This document shows positions 45,030-56,403 of a DNA stretch of 64,000 nt, one piece after another (within the stretch, counting starts at the first letter, position 1; every line of letters starts with the position of its first letter). Location: positions 139,091,361 through 139,155,360 of the forward strand of contig NC_081406.1 of NCBI RefSeq assembly GCF_030272615.1, read 5' to 3'. The stretch is from Cryptomeria japonica. Taxonomy: Eukaryota > Streptophyta > Pinopsida > Cupressales > Cupressaceae. Below the pieces are notes generated by a model. That model did no database searches, had not been told where the DNA came from, and saw nothing but the letters and a program-made list of their open reading frames with translations. The position numbers and the translations under genes are program-made.

Positions 45030-46150
45030 TTAGTTATCGAATGAAGATCCTACACCAGATTCAAGTGCACATCCACTACATGTCTTGGATTCATCTTTTC
45101 TAACCAACATCTTCTCATGATTGTCTCCTATCTCTTCTGTCTTCTCTTTGCCTTTCTCATACGATTTGTCTTTGTTTACCGGATCATTATTCTGGCTTCT
45201 ATAATACTTTGCAATGTGATAGATTTTGTTGCATGTATGACAAACAACATTTCTCTGCATAGACTTGAAATTAATCTGATTTCTTCTTATCCTCCATTGG
45301 TTAGAGATATGTCCAAATATCCCACAAGCATAACATCTCTTATTCTGAAAATTATTCATTACTGTTTTGCACATGTTTGACTTGTGATCAAAATTATTGC
45401 ATATGAAACACTGACTGGTAAAGATAGGACCATTGTTCATATTATTCATCCCATTTCTACATTGATTCACCTTATGACCAAATTTATTGCAAGTAAAACA
45501 TCTACCATTGAATTTATGAGCATTAGGTTGTCTTACCAGAGGATTCTTTCTCTTCTTATGATTAAGTTTTGCATTGACTTGTTTAGATCCGAAGGATTCA
45601 CCTTTCTCAAATCCAAGTCCTCACATGTCCTTTCCATGTCTACGACTTTCCAGCATCTCATCAAGCCATACTGAGATAGTATTTAATTTGTCTTTGTATT
45701 CATTTGCAGTAGCAAGTTCATCTCTTAGGGTAACAATCTGTCTCTCAAGTTCTTGACCATTATTCTTTGATTGTGTTAACTCCAGCTTCAACTGATCATA
45801 CTCATAGGTAAGCCTAAAGTATTCATCTGCATTGTCCTTCAATGATTGAGTCAAATTCTCTTCATTCTTCTTTTGGTCTTCAATCTCCTTAGTCAGCTTC
45901 ATCACAATGGATTGTATCTCATTCTTCAATACAACATTTTGTCCTGATTTTCCATGCTTTGATCTTCTCTCTCCTTCAGTTTTTCCATCATCTCTTTCCT
46001 CTTGTCTCTTGAAGTGTTGACCTGATCTTTCAAATCATTAGTGAAGCCTTCTGCTGCATTCAAGTTTCTCTTTAAGGATTGTATCTCATTTCTTACTGCA
46101 TCAAGATCCTCAAGTGTCACACAAAGTTGTCTCTGAAAATCAGAGTCCAT
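45030..46150 (-). pseudogene. Element F coiled-coil, four-zinc-knuckle gag-like protein
   Basis: Minus strand, ATG at 46150 (MDSDFQRQLCVTLEDLD), only about 55 nt after the PBS. Residues 1-170 are a long coiled coil (NEIQSLKRNLNAAEGFTNDL; LTKEIEDQKKNEENLTQSLK). One frameshift lies near 45930. After a TAG near 45617 come four C-x2-C-x4-H-x4-C units: CFTCNKFGHKVNQC, CFICNNFDHKSNMC, CYACGIFGHISNQW and CHTCNKIYHIAKYY, the last two having lost the final Cys. Ends SSFDN and TAA near 45035. It resembles the C-terminal half of copia gag without the capsid domain. Confidence 0.8.
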
Positions 46151-46204
46151 TGATTCAATCTCTCGAACCTTCCTCAAATGGTTAGGCTTCCTCGGAGGAA
46201 CTAG

Positions 46205-46217
46205 GCTATGATACCAA
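46205..46217 (-). other. Element F primer binding site, initiator tRNA-Met type
   Basis: On the minus strand tggtatcatagcc, two bases inside the LTR, one base different from tggtatcagagcc. Confidence 0.82.
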
Positions 46218-46219
46218 TT

Positions 46220-46615
46220 GTTGGAATTAAGGATCATTGAGGGGGGGGGGGTGAATCAGTGATCTATTGAAAAATAAAATTTCTGACTTATTTTGAAACC
46301 ACTAGAAGCATATGTAAGAAAGTAAAGTGCATAAACACAAGATAAGAAACCACAAGATCATAACATTAGGATTTTTTATGTGGAAACCCAAATGGGAAAA
46401 ACCACGGTGGGATTTCAACCCACAGTATTATTCCACTATGGCTAGTAGAAAAACAATATTACAAAAGGGGAATGTACTTTGCATTCAGGCACATTACCTA
46501 GAGCTTACAACTCAATTACAATAAGGGTTGCAACCCTTGGAGGCTCACCATCAATGATAGCCCTAGACCATTATCCATGCATCAATATCCAACGGATGAG
46601 TGTCAATTGGCAACA
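46220..46615 (-). repeat. Element F 5' LTR (internally deleted)
   Basis: 396 bp. Plus-strand text starts tgttggaattaaggatca and ends caattggcaaca. It matches both ends of the 3' LTR but lacks about 550 bp in the middle; the join is near 46545-46550. Confidence 0.88.
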
Positions 46616-46620
46616 AGGGG

Positions 46621-47085
46621 TTCTTTCCTTCAACCAATTTGCAATACTCAAAGGGTTTTGGGTCTGCACGGATGGTAATTAATCTTCAATTGAATGAGAA
46701 TTTAAGGAATTGATGGTAGGTGGAGGGGACGGCTTGAATGGAGTGTATCCCTAGTCAGCCAAGGAGGACGTTATAGGGGAGTTCAAGGTCCAAAACTTGA
46801 CAAGTTGTTTCCACAACAACTAGGCCAACTTGAAGAGGCAATGTGATTGTACCTTTGGAGACTCTCTCTACATCGTCATATGCTTTTATGATGATCTCCC
46901 CAGATGGATCAACCAGGTCCTCAAAGATCCACAGTTGTTTGATTAACTTTTATGTACATAAATTCAAACCAGATCCACCATCTATAAGGACTCGCTTAAA
47001 CTTATGTTTATGTACAAGGGCTTCAATGTGGAGAGGTTTAGTGTGAGATGGGTAATCGATAGGTGCGTCCTTAGATGTAAAAACA
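46621..47085 (-). pseudogene. pol: Element D aspartic protease, broken
   Basis: Minus strand. KPLHIEALVHKHKFKRVLID leads into the active site DGGSGLNLCT (catalytic Asp codon at 46982-46980). IIIKAYDDVERVSKGTITLP, YNVLLG and HSIQAVPSTYHQFLKF follow. It stands close to the protease of element B in sequence (B has LIDGGVGLNIC). Two or three nonsense changes. Runs into the F insertion. Confidence 0.87.
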
Positions 47086-49373
47086 AGATTGTGTTGGGCA
47101 ACAAGGTTTTCGATGAGAGATTAAAATTGGGTTGTGTTGATGTTATCAAGGATGCAAAACTCTAGAAGAGCTTGTTCAAGGATCTATGTATGGACAGGGG
47201 ATGTTTTGAGGAGCTCTAGTATGAAGATCTATGTAGGAATTTTCCCAAGGTGATCATATTAGTGGGTGGATGACATAGGAGGCTGTGGAGGAGGAGCTCC
47301 TTGAACAGTTACTCTCCCTCGATGGGTGGTCACATTGCAATCATTTGATGGTGTATCTCCTTAGATAACTATCTTGGCTTGGGAAGTTTGCATAGATGAT
47401 TGCGGAGCACCTTGGATGGTGACTCTGGGTCTAGGAGGAGGGTTTACTCCTCATATTGTGATGGTATTCACATGGGTATGGGCGGGTTCTATGTGACCTA
47501 CCAGGGAATAAAATTTGAAGACATAATTGGTGTAGTCATAATTAACATTGTTAGATGATGAAGCCTTGTCCTTCCAATGTTTGGGGAATGGGTCCTAGTA
47601 CATTTTAAGCTTATCATTGGAGTTACCAAGTTTTGCAACATCAACCTCAATATCAGTGCCCTTCTCAATAAGGTCCTAAATATAGTTCTTGAGTTCCATG
47701 CACTTACGTGTGTAATGACCAATGATATGATGGTAGTCATAGTATTCATTCTCATTGTACCATCGGGGCTTAGGTTGATTAGGATCAAAAGGGCATGTCA
47801 TCAAGAAGACAATGACACCAACCTTAACAAGCTTTTGGAAAATAACCTTAATGGGCTCATCTAGCAGGGTGTGCTCACATTGGTTGTTGGGTCGGGGAGG
47901 GAGACCTTGGACATAATTGGTGTTGTGAGTTTGTGATTGAGTGTCGGATTGGTTGCGATGATTAGATCGATTGTTGAAGAAAATATTGGTGGTGGCGGGC
48001 TTGGATGGTGCGGCAACTGTTTGGACATTCTCGGTGTTAGTGACCCCATCATTGATAACATTTCTATTCTTAGACTAGAATTTGGGATTGTCATTATAAG
48101 ACGAAATTTTTTTATTAGAATTCTAATAAGGTTTTATAGTTCCATCCTCTAAGAGCACACGCTCTAAAGCTATACCCTTCTTGGAAATTTCCTTAAAGGA
48201 GGTCATGTATTGACAAGTCAATGGTTTGGACAACTCTGGTATCAAGTTGCATTGAAATAATTCAACCTAGTTTGGCTCTGGTATCTTCCAAGTGAATCTT
48301 TTGATGAGATGTCACCATCTTTGAATAAAACTAGCGAAGGTTTCTCCAAGCCTCTACTTTGTATTGCACAGGTCTATCATAGAAGCATCATTCTCAATGT
48401 TGTAGGTGTAATGGTCCATAAATTTTTTGACCAAGTCAAGGAATAATGTGATGGAGCCTTGGGGCAAAGCGGAGAACCAGGTGAGCTTCTTCTGTAATTT
48501 TTTTTGGGAAAATCCTTCTAAGATATGTGTCACTATAGGCAACCTCTTGGCATAGGATATAAAATTCACAAACATGATGTCTAGGATCACCCTCGCCTTT
48601 GTATTTTTTGAACTTGGGCATCTCGAAACCAGGTGGATATGGATCAATGGAAATGGATGGGTCATAAGGACATGGACATATTTCCTCAAAAGAATAAGTT
48701 CTTTTGTTTGTCCCTTCCTTGAGGTTTTTGATGAGGTCCTTCATGTCTTGAATCTCCTTCATGAGATCAGGTTGGACATTATAATAATTTATGTTGTGTG
48801 GAGGGATTTGATGAGATATGAGGAGGGGCCACCACCACCAATGTATTGATATGAAGAATGAGAAGGTTGGGAGATGTGGGGAGCTTGTGATCCTCGAACT
48901 ATAGTAATGGAAGGTAAGCTCATGTTGATGTAATTAGCCATGTTGTGGAGAGGGACAAATGAACCTAGTGGGTTGGAAATGTGAGGAGGAATATGATGTT
49001 GAGGAAATATGGTTATAGGTGTAGAAGTTGTGGGTACAGATATGGTGGGTGCAGACATTGTGGGTTGAGGATGGAGAAGAGGATCAAGGATGGAATTGTT
49101 CACAAGGTCACCTTGCGGTGGCCTATCAAGGATGGATCTGTCAAAGTCGAGGGGCAAGCATGCCCCTTGGGAAATGAATTTGGCTACAATCCTATTGGCA
49201 TCATGTTTGAAAAATTTATCCATCATGTCTTGATTATAAGGGTTGTTGATGAAGGATTGGACATGTGGAGAGAGGTTGGGTTGGTCAACAAGTTTCTCCT
49301 CTTCGGGTTGAGGATCTTGAATGAAGGGGTCTCTATACTCGGGCACACTATCATTGTTTCCTTGGGCAGCCAT
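47086..49373 (-). pseudogene. gag: Element D gag, broken
   Basis: Minus strand, ATG at 49373 (MAAQGNNDSVPEYRDPFIQD), open to 48789. The capsid domain reads PGFEMPKFKKYKGEGDPRHH, TYLRRIFP, then after a frameshift LTWFSALPQGSITLFLDLVK and NIENDASMIDLCNTK. A zinc-finger-like YYDYHHIIGHYTRKCMELKN near 47730 has lost its first Cys. The C-terminal stretch leads in frame toward the protease. Several stops and at least two frameshifts. Confidence 0.86.
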
Positions 49374-52094
49374 CTTTTCCTTTTGTGATCAAGTTAAGAC
49401 CATACACGGGTGACCTTAGGAGGTGAAGATTGATGAGAGATTTGAGAGGAAGTGATGATTGGACTTAGAAAATTTTGATGTTAATTTAATTTGGATTGAA
49501 ATTGATTTTGATGGAGTCCTTTGATTAGGACAAGATTGATTGGATTAGAATGACACCTTAGAAGATGTGGGATTAATGTGAACCACAAACAAGGTGACAC
49601 ATAGGTTAAGAATAATTTAGAACTTAGTATTAGGATCAATTGATTAGGCCTTCTCTTATGTGGGACGAGCTTGTGTTCCCAAGCAAAAAGAAGGCAAGAG
49701 GATTAGGGTTTGATCAACCCAAATAATTAAGAAAGGGTACTTGGGGTAGATTCTTCCCCAAGTGCAAAATCCAAATGATGATTTATTTAGGATGAGGTCT
49801 AAATTAACTTTCACAAAGATGTGAACCTTTGGATGAGGTTCATTAGATTGACTATTTAATTGGGATTGGAGATGATTGTTTGATCAAGGATGATGATTGA
49901 TTGATTTTGATTATGATAAGTCCTTAGAGGATGATTGGATGATGAATGTGTGATAAAAGGAGATTGATTATAGAAAATAAGTGTGGTGAAAGGGAAAGGT
50001 CTCCCTAGGATGACTCAATAGGTGATGGGGATAAGGCGTCTTGTTGTTGGAAAGCTCGGGTTCTTAATGACTCTTCATCAAACTTATTTTCATAGCCATG
50101 GAGGTAATCATGAAACCTATGCAAGAAGTTTCTATGCTTAAGCAAGAGTTTACGATTGACATACAAGAACTTTCGACACTTGAGGAGTTGTTTTTGACTA
50201 GGCTTCTTCTTCTTGACTTGATGATGCAAGGAATTTTTGGGATGCTTGAGGGACTTGGTGATGTGATGTGTGAAGGGAAATTTGTGAAAGTTTGGAAATT
50301 GAAGGTTATCAAATTTCTGGATTTTTTTTTGAAGGTGGTTGATTATCAACTACTCTTGGCAAGAATACATCAAGAAAAGTATACACATTGGCCAAGTGCA
50401 ATGCTTCAATAATAGAGCGTGAAAGTGAGGGGGCCTAGATTAGCCCAAATAGATTTTTACGAGTTTTGCACAAATGAAGACACACTTGAATACATACAAC
50501 CTAAGGCTGGAAAGTGGAAAGCACTTGATAGGCCTCTCGCACGAGCGATACCTCACTCAGGCAGATAGATAGTGACTCTGGTAGCACTGGCTCCCCCTTA
50601 CAGCAAACTCACTTCTCGGGCATACCAGATTCTCTTAGCCCAAAGATCCAAGGATCTATAATATGGAGAATTCATGTTTCATCCTAAGAGGGTACAAGAG
50701 AGGTAACTTCGGGGTACAATTTGCATCCCTTACATTATCAAACATAGGATTTTGGCTACTAAAAATGGTGTCTAGTGTAGTTTTTGAGGGATCACCAATC
50801 CAATGATGGATTCTCAAAGCAAGCCACTTAAGGCTCTAATTGAGATTATCAGTGCAGGGAGGGCTCCCACTCCCACATATGTTGAATTCACTCAGCACCT
50901 CAGTCGCTTGACCAACTTATTTATATAGTAGCTCAGGAAAACCCACACGAGATCGCGCTGAGAGAGTTGATATCCTTGACATGTCCCAATTCAAACTACC
51001 CTGGTGAGGTGATGAAATCCCCAATCAAGAGTAACCCTCTCTACAAAAATAAAAAAAAGAGGGTGTTGTTGATCAGTCTTTCTCTTATACCCAAGGTCCA
51101 CGAAGGCGAGAGGAGAGGATACTTGAGTGCAATGATGGGTCCACCCAACACTGAGTGTGCAAGCACACCAAACAAATAAGACACATGTTCATTTTAGTCC
51201 CACATGTTCAAAATTTTCTAACTAAATTATGAACAAAACAATCTAATCTAGTGGAAAGCAATGTCTTGGACAAGCATGTTGTAGGAAAACAATTAGTAGT
51301 TTAGAATTATGCCTTGGAAAAATGAAATAATTCTACAAAACTCAAATTTGATCAGTAACCCAAAAAACCTAAGGTTACAATGCAGGCGCTAAATCATAGG
51401 CGCAAACGTTGAAGCGTCTACACATATGTCAAAGGAGCTTGCGTGCACTACCAGACATAAAACAGGAATTGCAAAATTTTAAAAACCTGAATGCAAATTT
51501 TACCTACAGTGCATATGTCAATTCCTAGCACATACGTCAAAGCATATGCGTAGGCGTCAAAACATAGAAAATTAAATGCACACAGGGTTAGTTGAAATTT
51601 GAAAATTTAAATTTTGAATTTAAAAATGGATGGGATTTTTACTTTAGGGAGACATTAAAGCAGAGCGCAAATGTGGATGCATCTGCGCAGGCACCAATCC
51701 ACCAGAAAAATCGAAACACTAACTAGATTACCTAAAAAATCTGATAAAAAACTAAAAGCAAAGTACCCTAAAATTGGTTTTTGTTCTTTTAGATTCCTTT
51801 TTTGATGTTTTTGTGTTTTGCAAATTATAAGAACGTAAGAAAATGAGAATTTAAGCTAAGAAATAAGTGTCAACAAACACTAGGTAGAAATGTCGAAGCG
51901 CAACCACATGCGTTGATTCCCCAAAACCTACAAAAAGGTGAATTAAGAATTTCAAATTTAAATGGATGTGTTAAATCTTTTACGGATATGTTGAAGCAGC
52001 GAAGCAGATACACTGATTAGCAAGTGAAAACACTAAAGTGGCAACCTTCGAGCTAAAACCACAAAAAAACTCAAAGAAGTGGTAAGTAAAAAGG
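49374..52094 (-). other. Element D long leader
   Basis: About 2.7 kb between the PBS and gag. No conserved protein seen; open frames near 50005-50349 are rich in Lys and His and look like chance. Long leaders are usual in Tat-type elements. Confidence 0.6.
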
Positions 52095-52122
52095 GACGTG
52101 GGTCCCATCGGGTGTGCCAAAA
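52095..52122 (-). other. Element D primer binding site region
   Basis: On the minus strand, three bases after the LTR end, tggcacacccgatggga, followed by cccacgtcc. The TGGC start and position fit a tRNA 3'-end complement. The tRNA cannot be named with confidence. Confidence 0.6.
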
Positions 52123-53417
52123 TGAAGAAGCAAGGGAAAAGTAGAAAGACAAGATTCAATGGTTAATATGCAAACAAATCAATTAAAACATAAAACAAAC
52201 CATTATACCTCACTATTTTACCTTCTCCTTCGGATTGGGCTTGATGAAGTGGAAGATGTGCCCTTGTGCTCCACTTGGTTTGATTTTCCCTTCTTGATTG
52301 ATGTGGAATGCTCTCCAAATGCACAACAAATGGCTAAGTGGTGGAATGATGGATCCAAGATGAATGGAGGAAGTGGATTGCTAAGAGTACTAAGTGATTA
52401 TGGATGCTCAATTGACTATAGTATGGATGCACAAATGAGAATTCTAAAGCTATAATGACAACATAAGATTGCATGAATATGAGATGAGATATGAAGGGGA
52501 GGAGACCCCAATTTATAGATTGGAAGGGAGATAAAAGGATGATTCAGATTAAAAGATGATGAAGGGTGTAGATTGAAGAAGAGGATGCACATGGATTGAG
52601 AGGACATGATAGGACATGGTGTGGAGACCAAGAGATTTTCCATAAAGGCATTTCTTGTCTCCACACTCCACAAGGTGCATGGGGAAGATATCCTCAAGTA
52701 CCTTGGGGGAACAAAAGTTATTAAAAATTCCTTGGAGAGAGGACAAGGGAATTAAAGAAATTACAAATAATGGATTGCATGGGGAAAGGAAATGGGGAAA
52801 GGAAATGGGAAAAGGAATTAAAAATTCCTTGGGAAGGTGAGAAACATGGGAGAATGTGAGATTTTGAAATCCTTGAAATGACCCAATTAGGTGCATTTAA
52901 GGTTGGAAGGTGAGGAGGGGACAAGAGGACTTAGCCATTTATGGCTATTGGTTGAGTTGGTGGCTAATCATGGGGACTGACCACTAGCATATGATTAGAG
53001 AAGGGTGATTAGGTGGGTTAATGAAAGATTAAAAGAAAAGTGGGATTTGTAAGAGGATTTGACAAGAGGAGAGAGAATGAGTGGAGGGATTAAAAATTAG
53101 GAAATAATGCCAAGTGGGCCTTCTAGAAGAATTAATTAGCTTAATGAAGAATTAGGGAGAGTGATTTGTAGGAATCGCATGATTTAGTTAATTAATTTGA
53201 ATTAATTAACTAAAGGGAATTTTAGAAGAAATAATTAATTGAGGGAAGTTAGAGGAATAAGGAATAATTAATTTATTAAATAAATCAATTATCTAGACTA
53301 TAGTGACAAGATTAATTAAATTTAATTAATACTGAGAAGCTTAAATGGATAAATTAATTATGTAGTAAGGATAAATTAATTAAATATTTAATTTAATTAA
53401 TTTTAGACGTCTACATT
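52123..53417 (-). repeat. Element D 5' LTR
   Basis: Minus strand, about 1,295 bp from TGTAGACGTCTAAAA (53417) to the CA at 52123. It shares the TGTAGAC--CTAAAA start with element B's LTR. The partner LTR is outside the window, so the right-hand boundary rests on TG...CA plus the adjacent PBS and the abrupt change of sequence at 53418. Confidence 0.72.
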
Positions 53418-53422
53418 AAGGA

Positions 53423-53505
53423 GAGGTATAGAGGCGGATCCTACAAAGATAAAAGTTGTAGTCAACTTGCCATATCCAAAAATATTGAAACAACTATATA
53501 CTGTA
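53423..53505 (+). pseudogene. Gypsy reverse transcriptase remnant flanking element D
   Basis: A plus-strand frame reads RGIEADPTKIKVVVNLPYPK, matching the connection segment just after RT of Ty3/gypsy elements (compare element D, QRGVEVDPAKVKAIMEMPP). It begins at the D boundary, so D seems to have inserted into an older gypsy copy. The similarity fades after about 27 codons. Confidence 0.5.
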
Positions 53506-55238
53506 CTTCTAGAACAAACTTCAAGTTATCTATCAGTTCATTAGATGCGTAGTGAGTTGACTACCTCATTGAGTTTTGCTAGGAATGAATTGTTATTTCC
53601 TCTTGGTTGATTAACAACCATAACAACTCAAGAATGAATGGATTTGAACTCCTCATTCCTTTCAAACACTAGAATGGGTAGTTGAACCATAAAGGTGGTT
53701 GGGTTGAAAAATAATTATTTTGAATTAGGAACCTCTCTTCTAGTTATAGTGCTAAGTATAGTACATGCACTAACTTTTTGGCTATGGATGGAGTAAGGGC
53801 CCTATGAGGTCATCAGTAGAGGTTGTATACTCTAATACATAGGCTACCCTTCTCTATTTGAGGTGATCATTGATGGAAATCCTATGACCTATTTAAAGAT
53901 AAGTTTATCAATGCTCAAGATTGATAGTAGTCAAGAGGTGTATGCTTGATATTGATAGTAGTTAAGGAGCATACACTTGAGATTGGTACTAGTCAAGGAG
54001 CATATTGTGCCCACAGACTGTTAACTGTACCACATAGATCTAGTAGGATGGACTTCATCAAGACCATGTGGGCCTTGAGGCCAATGACATGTTGGTGATG
54101 GATGTCCTATTTTGCTTAGTCATTTGATGGATTGTAGGAAATAGAATTTATAATAAAGCATTAGTAGATAACCGATTGGACCCCTCATAGTATTCATATG
54201 GTATACCCTAATATGAAACCATTATCTTAGTTTATCAATGGTAGGAGCACCTCGAGTTATGGTCTTTAGGAAGTTATCCCTATGCATTGCAGGATGCTTG
54301 GAATGTTCACTCTCTCACCATGAGCCATAGGATTAGCTTGGAGGGGTGGATAGGGATTATGTCCACATTAGAGGGTTTGTATTGCACTTGCAATGAGAAA
54401 CATGGTAAATTAAAGACAAGAGTCTACATGACTAGACAAACAATTATGGTATTCTTTAGGTATCATTAACCTTAACACTCTATTGGTCTTTATGATGTAA
54501 TCAAATTGTAATATTGTAGATACCATGTGGTATATATGATCTATGATCTAGGAGAATTTACATTGCTGAAAAACATTTTGTATTGTTATCATTGAATGTA
54601 CTTACTCTTTTAATACCATGTTTTAAAAGAGAAAAAATGTGTGCCAATTTTTAATCTTGTCTAGGGTTTTCATTATATATATACACTTCCAATATTATTT
54701 ATCTCATTAATCTCAATTTGGTGTTGGCCATGAAATTTTTTAAATTTGATCGAGATCAATTTGTATTTATAGAAGTGTTGTCTTAAGTAAATTTGATTGT
54801 TTAATCTCTTGATTTCAAGTCTATTATAAATACTTATCTAGAATAGAAATCAAATATAAATCTTGAATAAAGGTTACATATCTAGAAAAAGAAGAGAAAA
54901 ATGAAAATACTTATCTTTCTACTTGGCCATGTCAACAAGCAAACCCTCATGACCCATTTGAAGGTCACATAGTGCTATATGGGCAACTCAATGTTGAGAT
55001 GGGTTACAACTCGATAGGTTGGATTTTGTACAATGCATGTGTGCATGTTGGATTTTGTTGAACATGGTCTTGAGAGATAGAATGCAATGACGAATAATCA
55101 TATAAAAATTTTGATAAAAAAATATAATACTTAACAAAGATAATAAAAATGTACATTCAAAATTACATTTGAATGAAGGTATTTTTGAATTATTTTAAAA
55201 ATAATTCAAAATTACCTTCATTTGTAAAAACCTTCAAA
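53506..55238. other. Unassigned AT-rich sequence
   Basis: No coding region recognised. Three degenerate copies of a unit like attgatagtagtcaaggagcat occur at about 53922-54005. Confidence 0.6.
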
Positions 55239-55800
55239 TAAAGATGTTTGCTAGAAATTTTCTCCATGCATGTAAATTTCTGATATCTCATAATGAGATG
55301 TACTATTGTATCCTATACTAAACCATTCCTTCAAACAAATTGATTAAGTTTTTGGTAGATGGATTTTTATTATAAGGATATCTAAAAACGTAGTTTGATT
55401 ACCCTTTATTATATGAGAATGTCATCTTATTTTAAGATAAACGAAATTAGTTTAGTCACAATGTTTCCTAAGACATTTTCAAAGTATCAAGGTTTTTTGA
55501 ATGAAATATTAGATTAGTATAAAGATGTTTGCTAGAAATTTTCTCCATGCATGTAAATTTCTGATATCTCATAATGAGATATACTATTGTATCCTATACT
55601 AAACCATTCCTTCAAACAAATTGATTAAGTTTTTGGTAGATGGATTTTTATTATAAGGATATCTAAAAACGTAGTTTGATTACCCTTTATTATATGAGAA
55701 TGTCATCTTATTTTAAGATAAACAAAATTAGTTTAGTCACAATGTTTCCTAAGACATTTTCAAAGTATCAAGGTTTTTTTGAATGAAATATTAGATTAGA
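55239..55800. repeat. 281-bp tandem duplication
   Basis: Two adjacent copies, starting taaagatgtttgctag at 55239 and 55520. I see only about two substitutions (gatgtac/gatatac, aacgaaa/aacaaaa) and a T-run length change, so the duplication is young. Confidence 0.95.
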
Positions 55801-56403
55801 AGGTGACTCATTGCCTATTGAAAAATATCTCTCTAAATTGCCATCCTGCTCTACTTTAACTTCCTTGTATCTTTATAACTAATATGTTAATTATTCTCAA
55901 GTTCATTTCAATCCATTGTACCACATTTTTTTATTTGTTACAATTTTTATCATTACTTTTTATTTATTTATTTCTTTTTATAGTTAAGTCTTTCCTTCTT
56001 TACAATAAGTTATTTAGATTTTTTTTATAGCATTTTCAATGTTAGTGTTACTTGATTTATTATGATTTTGTATCACCTAAAAATTTGAATTTAGAATTTT
56101 AAAATTAAGGGTTTAGTTTCATATAGTGTGATTGATTTATGACAACAAAAAGTTAATGTTGAGGTGGGGAATGGATGTCTAGACACGAGGGTGTAAATTT
56201 CTAATGGGTAGAAACAAATAAGATAAAATTGAATATGTGAGAATGTATAGAAATAGGGACACGTGAAGAATGAACTTAACTTCATACAAAATTACATCAT
56301 ATACCAACACACAATTATATTAAATCATTCCACGAAACTAAATATAAATTAAAGTAAGTATACAAAATTTGTCCTTACATTAACAAATATGATCTATCTA
56401 TTC
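55801..56403. other. Unassigned AT-rich sequence
   Basis: Nothing recognised; open frames are short and low in complexity. Confidence 0.6.

Larger units (their letters stand above)
40202..46615 (-). mobile_element. Element F: non-autonomous LTR element with an orphan long ORF
   Basis: Minus-strand LTR element, about 6.4 kb, flanked by aggga (40197-40201) and agggg (46616-46620), a 4-of-5 target duplication. 5' LTR at 46220-46615, PBS of the initiator-Met type, a coiled-coil and zinc-knuckle protein, a long uncharacterised frame, PPT and 3' LTR at 40202-41152. No protease, integrase, RT or RNase H motif was found in any frame. The LTR ends (TGTTGG... and its mirror) and PBS are copia-like. 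Confidence 0.85.
29049..53417 (-). mobile_element. Element D: Tat-type Ty3/gypsy retrotransposon, left end cut by element B and the window
   Basis: Minus-strand element. Reading leftward from 53417: 5' LTR, PBS, long leader, gag, protease, linker with G-patch, RT, RNase H, a second archaeal-type RNase H, integrase, 3' untranslated region. The dual RNase H is the hallmark of the Tat lineage. It is interrupted by F (40202-46615) and E (30622-36564), and truncated at 29049 by insertion of B. Its 3' LTR must lie left of the window. Confidence 0.9.

Noticed and set aside
49374-50412. Overlapping open frames in the leader of element D
   Set aside because: Short, Lys/His-rich on one strand and hydrophobic on the other, no motif; they sit between PBS and gag of D.
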